Source of the DNA: Dipteronia dyeriana
Taxonomy: Eukaryota > Streptophyta > Magnoliopsida > Sapindales > Sapindaceae
Assembly (NCBI GenBank): GCA_032871835.1
Contig: CM065299.1
Span: 24,941,074 to 25,005,073, forward strand
DNA length: 64,000 nt
Direction of reading: 5' to 3'
The notes beneath the pieces were generated by a model that saw only the letters and a program-made list of their open reading frames with translations, did no database searches and was not told the DNA's origin. The translations under genes were made by a program, and so were the position numbers. This document shows positions 55,691-64,000 of this stretch, piece by piece (the first letter of the stretch is position 1; each line of letters starts with the position of its first letter).

Positions 55691-57800
55691 TTCCCTCCAA
55701 TTGACACCAGGGTTTTGAAGGCACGTAGTGGGTTTCCTCGTACTGTGGAAAGAGCAGTGCGAGAAGTATGACATCGATATGGAAATGGGATTAGATGAGC
55801 GGAGGTTCCTTTTTTAGATTACTGCTCTAACTTCTGGTCCTAGGGGGTAGTTATATGCTCGTGCGAAGAACAACTAGAAGTTCATTGTACCATGCACTAC
55901 CTAGAAGGATGCCTCCTAGAGAGAAGAATGGTTGGTGGAGACTAGGGGAGCTATGTTTACATCGGGTGGACAGAGTTCCAAGTCTCTCGCCAGTTTAATG
56001 ACAAGCCGGGTTGGGTGAAGGCTTCTCTAGCCATTGAATGTAGGGCAATCTTGAAGGCGATCATTGACCGAAAATACGTCAACCTAGAGTATCTTACCTT
56101 GGATTCTTATAATCCCAATAGGTTGAACCGATACCTGCGTATCTCAGCTGCTTCCCCAGGTATGATACATTTCTATGTTTTTGTTGATGCGTGTTTCCTG
56201 CTTGTCATTGGTGTATTATAAATCTTTACTGTCTTTTAAAATTTCTGCTATCCCATTACCAGTCCAAAGGGGGTCTGGACTGCTAGAAGATTCACTTACT
56301 CCTCTGATTCCGACCCCACTTGGATCCCTCATCGCCACAACTACTAGGACTCCTCATCCTCCTGTCACGGCAAGGGATGTTGGGCGTATTCCTGCAGGGA
56401 TTCCTAGAGCACTTCTTTTCTTTCATCTCAGTCCCACTTCTCAAATGGAAGTATTCGCATCCCAGTTGACCAGGATGAGAGGTCATGATTTTACTTCTCC
56501 TATTGCCGCTTCTTCTACTGCTTCTACTCTAATGCTACTACTACTGGTACTACCGCTACTACCGCTACTAGTACTACTGCCTTTACCGATGCCACTGCTA
56601 CTATTCCTCCTCGCCCGTCATCTTCAATACCTCCTCAAACAGAGGGGGGGTCCAGAAACTACCACTACCACCACTGCTGCCATTCCTCAAGAGCGAACCC
56701 GATCCTGATAATGAGGTCATGGATCGGTTCATTGTTTACTGTCCTGGTGGCAGTCTAACTGCAACGACCTTGATGCCTTCTGATATTATGCTCACCAAGG
56801 GTTCTGCCCTCATAGCTGAGGTAAGCAAAGACACATTCTGCTTTATTACTGCTCTAGTACATTCATGACTGGTACTTGGGGTAGTGGCTAACTTGGTTGA
56901 TATGGCTTGTAGACTCTTAAATACAACGTTACGGTGAGCTATTAGATGCCTTCATTGAAAAGACACGTTGAGAATGTTGAGGCTCATTCGAAAAGTCCAT
57001 GGGTGAGATCGCTCAGCTACATACCGATAACCAGGGTTTGAGCCAAACCCTAGACCAGACCATCAAATCTCTTGAGAACACCTAAGGTAGCACAGAACAA
57101 AACAAACGTGCATTTGATACCGAGGTCCTTCGGTCAAATCATCGTGCCTTGGAGAGGGACCTAGCGAGGGACAAGGTCTGAAAGCTAGAAGAAAAGATCC
57201 TTGCTCTGCGAGATAAGGGGGTGAGCTTGGAAGCTGAGGTTGACTCTTCTTTTGGGGATGGTTATTTCTATACTACATTTTACACAGCTCATGCTCTACC
57301 TCTTCCTTTTGATCTAGTCATCACCGTGATTTGGAATAAGGAGGAGATTCTGGAAAAAGCCAAGAAGATGTCAACCGCGACTACTGTTGGAGCAGGACGT
57401 CGTGAACTGCTGGAGTTGATGAAGGTACAGGTGATGATAAAAATCAACAGCTCACCTCCTCTCTTCTACCAAGTAAGGGAGCTTCCAGTGAGGATCCTCC
57501 CTCAAAGATCTCAAATGAAGTTGCATCCCAGACTAAGAAGGGAGCTTCAATCTTACCTGCTATCGAAAACTGTTGGGCCAGAATAGGATCAGCCAGCTTC
57601 CAATTAGATAACTAAGAAAGCTGGAGTTGAGGATGTAATCACGGTAGGGGTCCAGTTAGGTCAAGCTCATGTTAAGGTTCTAGTTGAGACAGCATGGCTA
57701 GTGGTGGAGGAGCAGGCTGTTGATAAATCCACAGTGAGAGCAAAGAAACAGGTGCTAGGAGATGAGGCTGGAGAAGGGAGCCACCAAGGAGGAGTCGATG
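55690..57800 (+). pseudogene. GypC antisense reading region (PF04195-like plus coiled coil)
   Basis: On the plus strand a PF04195-like end reads FNDKPGWVKASLAIECRAIL and NLEYLTLDSYNPNRLNRYL (55985-56155). A probable intron runs 56161-56262 (GTATGATAC...TTACCAG). A Thr/Ser-rich low-complexity stretch follows (56510-56640), then a coiled coil with KSMGEIAQLHTDNQGLSQTL and NHRALERDLARDKV (56990-57200), and finally LPLPFDLVITVIW. Several stops make it a pseudogene. Position and order mirror those in GypA and GypB. Confidence 0.65.
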
Positions 57801-58930
57801 TGTGACCCAACATTATGATTATCAGTCTCTATTATTGTTGCCCAGAATTAAGGGTGGGCACCCTGTTTGACCATGAGCCAGACTTAACAATTCCTGTTAT
57901 CCTTTTCTGATAACTATGTAGCTCGAAAACGGGGGACGGGATTCCTGATTGTCTTGATGTAGTCTACAAGGAGAGATGGGCTCCCTTGCTATGAATGATA
58001 ACTTCTTCTTTCTTCATTCAAGTATCTAGTTGATCTTTATCTTGGTCGAATGCGTCATGCTTCATATTAGGAGCAGTCCCCTAGGTATACCAGACTTTAT
58101 AAAAACCGGTAAGGAAAAACTTTAAAACTTGTCAGGTACAAAAAGTTAAGTATATTAGGTGATTGGATTCAGGTCCAGATACTTAGTCAAAATCTAATCT
58201 TACTAGCCCGAGCCCCTATCTGCGTGATCCTATAGTTCCTAGGCGAGACCGTTATTGTAGCTTGGACTATTTCTACGAAGAGACTTTGGCACAATTGCTT
58301 ATAGTAAGTGCTTGGATACAAGGGACCTTCCTATGTGTGGTACCTCGATGCCCATATGGTAGAGTTTTTGAGGTGTATATCGTTCGTTGACCAAGTCCAC
58401 AATATTCACCTGATAGAACTGAACCTGATAACACAAGAAACTTGTAAAGTGTGTAAAGAATAAACTAGAGTATTAACTTACTGGTACTATAAATCCATGG
58501 TACTTAGTCAAATTGATCCTGGTGGGATCTTTTAAAAGTTGTCTATCCTTTTTGGGATAATCAAAGTATCAAGCATTCACATAATAGGAATTATGACACT
58601 TAGGCGAAAAACCTAGTCGAACTAATCTAGGTACCCTTCGTCCTTATACCAAGGAGGTACCTTACATTGAGAATATCGATATAGCAGGTAACTATGCACT
58701 TACACCTAGATCCTTCTTAGGGGTGGTAGCCTAGCAAAGGCATGTGGTTTGCCATTCGGCTATCATGGTCTCATGATCAAGCAGGCAACTATGCACTTAT
58801 GCTCATACCCTTATTGGAGGGAAGTAATGCCCGACCAAGACGTCAGGGTAGCCTTGTGGCCTTTCCCGGTTCATAGCAATCATGATGAATTCTTGTGGCA
58901 AAAACATGCACAAGTGGAGATAGAGAAGCA
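57801..58930. other. GypC spacer between antisense region and integrase
   Basis: Noncoding DNA with loosely repeated phrases such as TACCTTAC and GGCAACTATGCACTTA (58687 and 58785). It separates the convergent 3' ends of pol and the antisense region. Confidence 0.5.
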
Positions 58931-59039
58931 AAAATAGATTTTATTGATAATTAAATGGTAGTACAAAATGTTCACGAGATGCTAGTACCGATACTGATTT
59001 AAGGTATAAATGGTCGACTTAGGAGTCTCCGATCTTTTA

Positions 59040-59960
59040 TGGATAAATCCTCTACAAATGGTCCTCATTCCAGGTGTGGTTAATAGGATGCCCATCCATG
59101 TCCTTAAGCTTGTAGGCTCCGCTTCGAACCACTACCTTTACTAGGTAATGGCATTCCAAGTTAGGGCCCAGAACCCCGTCTGATTGGTTCTTCTGGTGGT
59201 CCGGTAGGCTCAGAGTACCTAAACATCTCTTCTGCCTACTTGCCATTTTTCCGTTGTAGTTTATTCTTCAGGAGCTTTTAATGGTTTTGTTTGTTTCTTC
59301 TACCAGGCCATTAGTTTGGGGATGAGCTACCGTTACAAAGCAGAGGTTGATACCTAGGTCTTTAAAAAATTCCCTAAACCACGCGTTGCCAAAATCCTTG
59401 CCTAGATCAGTAATGATAATCATCGAGGTACAGAACCTACAAACCACATTAATCATAATAAATTTGGTGGTGTTTTCTTCTGTAATTTAAAGAGCGGTTC
59501 TGCTTCTATCCATCAGGTGAAGTAGTCGATCACGACTATAGTGTGCTTAACTTGACCAAGAGCACTAGGGAGTGGTCCGATCAAGTCAACTTCCCGGATA
59601 GCAAATGTATAAGGTGAAATGATTGAGGAGAGACGTTCTGGAGGTAGATGGTTCAAATTAGATATCCTCTTGCAAGGTTCGAATGACTGTACAAACATCA
59701 TTGCATTATAGTGCATGGTTGTTCAGTAGTAACCCATGTGAAGAACATGATATGCTAGTGTTTATCCTCCAGTATGGTTCCCACATTTGCCTGAATGAAC
59801 CTCCTTAAGTGCCCAACTAGTATCATCAGGATGTAAGCATTGGAGTAGGGGAAGAGATCTTCCTCTACAGTAGCGGACTGAGGTTCTTTTGAGCTTTTGA
59901 GCTTACTCTGGGTCATATGAGAGCTTTCCTTATTGGAGGTAAGCAACTATCGGATCCATC
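59040..59960 (-). pseudogene. GypC integrase
   Basis: On the minus strand REVDLIGPLPSALGQVKHT and VVIDYFT (59620-59515) start the core. ITDLGKDFGNAWF (59420-59380) holds the second Asp, with DNG changed to DLG, and HPQTNGLVEETNKTI (59325-59280) holds the Glu. The C-terminal GAYKLKDMDGHPINHTWN (59115-59060) is the usual GPY-like tail. Stops separate the pieces. Confidence 0.8.
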
Positions 59961-60099
59961 CAGCAAGGGAGGCGATCAACCGGGCTAAATTCTTTACCTG
60001 TTGTAATGCTAGATTGGGAAATTACCTAGAGAGGTACTTCTATAAGTAGGGTTTGTCCCTCATTTACACTATCTTAGCTAGGACGTCTACCCGATGATT

Positions 60100-60420
60100 C
60101 TCTTGGTGAGGAATCTGCTCTATCTTGAACCTCTTAAATTGAGCTACTGGACCAATCTGAGGTAGGTTATCATATTGTTACCCTTTGCCTGGTATAGCCC
60201 AATTACCTGGTTGTTGACGAGCTGGGAATCACTCCTAACATGGAGGTAGTCATCCCCAAGTCCAATAGCTACTCTCTTCCCAGCTAGGAGGGCCTCATAT
60301 TTTGCTTCATTAATGGTGGCCTTGAACTCAAACCTGAAACAATGGCAGCATTTTGTTCTCTCCGGATAAATTAACACAATGCCTGCTCCACTACCTGCTT
60401 GACCATATGCTCCATTAGTG
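60100..60420 (-). pseudogene. GypC RNase H
   Basis: The minus-strand phrases ATINEAKYEALLAGKRVAIG and VRSDSQLVNNQVIG match the conserved N-E-AEYEAL and SDSQLVVNQV motifs of retrotransposon RNase H. Confidence 0.8.
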
Positions 60421-60689
60421 TAGAGGACCTAGGTTTCTCGATTAATTGGCCAGTCATTGAGCTATTGATATAGTAGATATGTCGTTGAACCCCATCTCCA
60501 CATTCCTTAACCAATGCCCCACTCATTACTCTCTCAGACACAGCTAGGTAGATCTACAGCTCCTGTCTAGGTTTTGGCATAACTAGCAATGACGGGTTTG
60601 CTAGGTACTTCTTTAATGATTGGAATGTCTGCTCACTGCCTTGGTTCCACTTCAATTTTCCTCCTAGTTTAATTGCCTTGAAAAAGGGA

Positions 60690-61670
60690 GGCACTTGTCG
60701 GTCGACCGCTATATGAAACTGTTGAGTGCTACTACTGGACCGGTCAATATATGTACCTGTTTGAGAGAACTGGTGGATTCTATATCCAGGATGGCTTTGA
60801 TCTTCTCCGGGTTCACTTTTATGCCTCTCTCATGGACCATGATTCCATGGAATTTTATTGCAGTTACCCCAAATGCGCACTTGGCAGGGTTTAACCTCAT
60901 CTGTTTTTCCTTAACGCTTTGAAAAGTTTGGCAAAGACGGTCTTGGTGCTGGTTGTCTACTTGTGACTTAGTGATCATGTCATATTTGTAGACTTCCATT
61001 GTTCTTCCTATTTCTTGCTTGAACAGGTTGACCAGTCGCTGGTAGGTGGCTCCTACATTTTCGAGTCTAAAGGGTATAACCTTACAGCAGTAAAGGCCAT
61101 GCACTGGTGATGAAACTGGTCATGTCTTGGTCCGTAGGGTGCATCATGTTCTGGTTATACCCCGAGAACACAACCATGAAGCTTAAGAGCTTGTTCCGTA
61201 TTGTGGAGTTTACCAGTTGATCGATCTTTGGCAATGGGAATCTATCTTTTGAACAAGTGCGGTTGAGGTCAGTGTAGTCGATGCACATTAACCACTTTCC
61301 ATGGGCTTTGATGACCATAACCATGTTAGCAATCCACTTTGGGTAACGGGATTCTCGGATGAACCTGACTTTCAACAATTTTTCAACCTCTTCTTATACT
61401 ACAACATTTCTTTTGGGATTGAAATATCACCTCTTCTGTTTAACAGGCTTGAAGACGGGGTCAACTGTTAGCTGGTAAGCTGCTAAGGAAATTGGGATCC
61501 ATAGCATCTCATTATGACTATAAGCAAATATGTCGTTATACTTACGGAGTAGCTGGATCAATCCTTTCTTGACTCCCACATCTAACGTGGCTCTAATTTT
61601 GACAACCTTGGAAGGATCATCTTCCCTGATTGTTGCTTCCTCTAATGTATCAACCGGGGTGGCCACTGGC
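60690..61670 (-). pseudogene. GypC reverse transcriptase
   Basis: The minus strand holds most of the domain in three open stretches: FAYSHNEMLWIPISLAAYQL and PVKQKR (61550-61430), GKWLMCIDYTDLNRTC and FPLPKIDQLV (61300-61205), and the palm with FRLENVGATYQRLVNLF (61070-61020). The catalytic YVDD box reads YKYD at 60979-60990, so one of its two Asp residues is replaced by Tyr. Frame changes occur at about 61100 and 61400. Confidence 0.85.
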
Positions 61671-62330
61671 CTGCCCTCTGTCTTTATCTAACACTTCTTC
61701 TTGCAGGATCTTTGACTTGGGCTCCTCTACTGCTACTCCTGCCTCCCCCATGATGTTTGAGTTATTGAGATCCACTTCTGATGGCACTTGCTCCCGTATA
61801 ATTGATATCTGTAAAAACTCTTTGGCTAAGGCCACTGGGTTAGTCAATACAATGTAGCATTTACGGGCTGTCTGCTGGTCGTAGTGTACCTCGCCAACCT
61901 CGTTTACCACGAAAAACTTTAGGACGTTATGGTAGACAGACAAGACCCCTTTTAGGAGGGATAAGAAAGGCCTTCCGAGGATAGCTTTATTGGCTGGTGA
62001 GGTGTCTACTACAACGAAATTAGTCATCAGGTTATGTCGGAGAGGTGCAGTCCCGATGATCGCTGGTAGAATCTTGGACACAACTGGTACGATCGAGTCC
62101 CCTGTGAATCTATACAATGGGGTGTTACAACTATTGTAGCACTATTGCTTCAGGTTATGTTCTCTAGAGTGTCCTTGAAGAGGATGTCCACGCTGCAACG
62201 TGTATCAATCAGCACATGGTGGACACGACAATTGGCAATTTACACTGTGACCACTATGGGATCATCGTGTGGTTGCACAGTGTTGTATACGTCCTCTTCA
62301 GCGAAAACAATCTGGGTTGATTGGGAAGTC
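61650..62330 (-). pseudogene. GypC protease
   Basis: The minus strand reads VHHVLIDTRCSVDILF (about 62220-62180), where the DTG active site of retroviral-type proteases has become DTR (62198-62206). Downstream, FVVVDTSPANKAILGRPFL (62025-61965) is the conserved C-terminal phrase, followed by an acidic linker. One stop lies just after the active-site block. Confidence 0.8.
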
Positions 62331-62880
62331 CCTACCAAGCTCCATAAAATATTAAAGATACGTTATCCTTTTCTGATCTGGGGTACCTTACTGGTGTGGT
62401 TCTTCCAAGAATTGTTGGAGGTCCTAGCCAAGGTAGGCCCCCCACAGGTGGTGTGTATGACATGGATTTGTTGCATCAAGTCTTTCTGTTTTTCTCTTCT
62501 CTTATCTTCTCTGCATCTTCTCGGATCTTAGTCTGTACCTCATTTTCTATGTGGATGCTATCTTGGACTTGTTGTAAGAATCCAACCAATCACCCACTCC
62601 TCACTAGTGCTTCAATCTAGTTACGTAAGCTAAAGCACTCCAAGGTGTTATGCCCCAAGTTCTCATGGAAGTCATAGTATTTATACTGGTTCCTCGTGTC
62701 AACTGGTGCTTTTATAGGACTAGGTTTCCTAAGCAATCCTTTATTATGAATGCTGAGGTAGATCGTCTCGCGAGGCTCAATGAGGGGTTCACATTGCTAG
62801 GTACCGCTCCCGTTGAGGTTGGAATGGTATGAGTGATAAGTAAACCGATTTAGAGGTCTATTTTGAGCCTTTTGGACCGA
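62331..62880 (-). other. GypC gag-protease linker
   Basis: Between the capsid and protease the minus strand has short low-complexity fragments with frame changes. A zinc knuckle is expected here, but I could not read an intact CCHC motif. Confidence 0.4.
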
Positions 62881-63990
62881 TGCATGTTTGGGGACCCCTT
62901 TCTTTTAGCATTTGGCAATCCTCATGTCATCATGCTCAGTCTTGATTCTGAGCTGCTCATCTATCTCCACCTGCTCGAGTGCCTTGTCATAGGCTTCCTG
63001 GTAGGTCTCTAATGGATGATTGGCGAATGATCGGAAAAATATACCCGTCCACAGATTCCTACGGAAGTTGGTTAGGGCCACCTTCTCAATGAAAACCCCC
63101 ATCTGGATAACCTCCTTATGGAACCTCTCCACGTAAGACCAGAGCAACTCACTTCGCTCTTGAATCACGTACTGCAGGTGGATCAGATCCTTCGGACATG
63201 GCTTGATCCCCTAAAACTGTGAACAAAAATCACTGGATAATTTAGTAAAGTTGTCCACGCTACCTGTAGGTAATTTTCTGAACCATGTCTTGGCATATTC
63301 AGTCAGCATGGTCGAGAACATCTTACACATGGCTACCCTGGTCGTATTCTGGACCTCCATCTGCTGAACGATGTTTTACAAGTGGCTAAAAGGATCCCCA
63401 GTGCCAGAAAATTTGCCAGCCGGCATTTTGAATTTTGGTAGGAGTTTTGCTTCCTTGAACCTTTGGGATAATGGAGCGTTCATCTCACCCAAGGGGTCCT
63501 TTCGACTCTCCTTTTCAACTCTCCTTGTACTTGCCCTTCTTCAATTCCTAGATTTCCTTCTAGATCCGAGCTAGTTGATCTCATAAGCACTTGTTCTAGG
63601 CATTCTTAGACTCAACCTCGAAGTCTTCGTTGTCAGATCCCTCTGACGAGCTAGGAACCTCGCCCTGGTTATCCTCTTGAGGAGGATTTTCTCGGGCACT
63701 TTTCTTGCTACCCCCGACGTCGGATCGAGGTTCTTTTCTAGCAGCTGCTGGTTGAACTGAGTGTCAGAGTTTCCTTAGTGGGATGTCAATAGCTGACTTC
63801 ACCTGTCGAGGTTATTAACAAGCTGGACTACGCGAATATAAGGGCATGGGCCCCATTCTATCTCGAATTGGGGGCAAGGGCCCTAGTCTGTCATGGACTA
63901 GTACCGGTGGTGGATGTCGTAACCTGTCAAAGGCAATCGATCTGGCTCCTAGTCTATTAAGATCTCCTTGGGTACCAGGATCCTTTGGCT
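62880..63990 (-). pseudogene. GypC gag
   Basis: The minus strand contains MPAGKFSGTGDPFSHL (63430-63380), MCKMFSTMLTEYAKTWFRKL (63335-63275), LWSYVERFHKEVIQMG (63145-63100) and a helical stretch ending EQLRIKTEHDDMR (62935-62915). These match the retrotransposon-gag capsid pattern of Tat elements. The N-terminal part before 63490 is acidic and Ser-rich. Stops occur after SHL and after the SDFCSQF block. Confidence 0.8.
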
Positions 63991-64000
63991 GGGGGGTGAT

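Larger units (their letters stand above)
55690..64000 (-). mobile_element. GypC: Tat-type gypsy element, minus strand, partial
   Basis: On the minus strand, from the right edge leftwards, are gag (about 62880-63990), protease (61650-62330), reverse transcriptase (60690-61670), RNase H (about 60100-60420) and integrase (59040-59960). An antisense reading region on the plus strand follows (55690-57800). The 5' LTR and primer site lie beyond the window. Many stops are present, but domain order is complete, unlike GypA and GypB. Confidence 0.85.

Noticed and set aside
56175..56708. A 177-codon frame with long Leu runs, looking like a membrane protein.
   Set aside because: It is an out-of-frame reading of a Thr/Ser-rich low-complexity part of the GypC antisense region. 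The hydrophobic runs come from ACT/CTA-type repeats.

Overview
This is nuclear DNA from a flowering plant, almost certainly a eudicot. It is AT-rich, has GT-AG introns, plant-type promoters, long (TA)n tracts and dense transposon layers. I cannot name the species. Only two genes look like functional host genes: an SPF27/BCAS2/MOS4 homologue at the left (about 1.75-6.6 kb) and an intronless berberine-bridge-enzyme-like (BBE-like) oxidoreductase at 52.0-53.6 kb. Almost everything else is mobile DNA in various states of decay.

Layout. 0-1.7 kb is AT-rich DNA with a tRNA-derived SINE head. 1.75-6.6 kb is the MOS4-like gene (six coding exons, 249 aa); a complete non-autonomous hAT element with a perfect 8-bp target duplication sits in its third intron, and its stop codon is split by a further intron. 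6.6-9.45 kb holds small MITEs. 9,458-24,607 is a complete but defective Ty3/gypsy element of Tat type (called GypA here; LTR, PBS, PPT and 5-bp TSD all visible). GypA carries three nested TG...CA insertions of 2.1-2.7 kb, each with its own 5-bp TSD and no internal coding region, best read as solo LTRs. 26.6-33.4 kb is a decayed Ty1/copia element on the minus strand (CopA), split by a 1.76-kb Mutator-type element with a 9-bp TSD. 34,425-40,640 is a second Tat-like gypsy element on the minus strand (GypB) that has lost pol. 42,046-50,883 is a large Mutator-like element of the ULP-carrying (Kaonashi-like) kind, with a DUF1985/Ulp1-type gene on the plus strand and a mudrA-type transposase on the minus strand, convergent. 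53.7-55.0 kb is a short non-autonomous relative of it, directly downstream of the BBE-like gene. 55.7-64.0 kb is a third Tat-like gypsy element on the minus strand (GypC), running off the window.

Themes. All three gypsy elements carry an extra reading region antisense to gag-pol, between pol and the 3' LTR, with a 'putative gypsy transposon' (PF04195-like) module and coiled coil. In GypB it is by far the longest surviving coding part. The Mutator-like element and its short relative carry long arrays of a GATCGAGAA-containing unit repeated about every 21 bp, always in the same orientation; I see no standard explanation for these. A block of about 1.2 kb (SINE, MITE and flanks) is tandemly duplicated around 33.8-51.5 kb; one copy was later interrupted by GypB and the other by the Mutator-like element, so each copy documents the other's empty site.

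Nothing in the window suggests a bacterial-style operon, CRISPR array or gene cluster. The two host genes are unrelated: one is a spliceosome/immune-signalling component, the other a probably secreted flavoenzyme.
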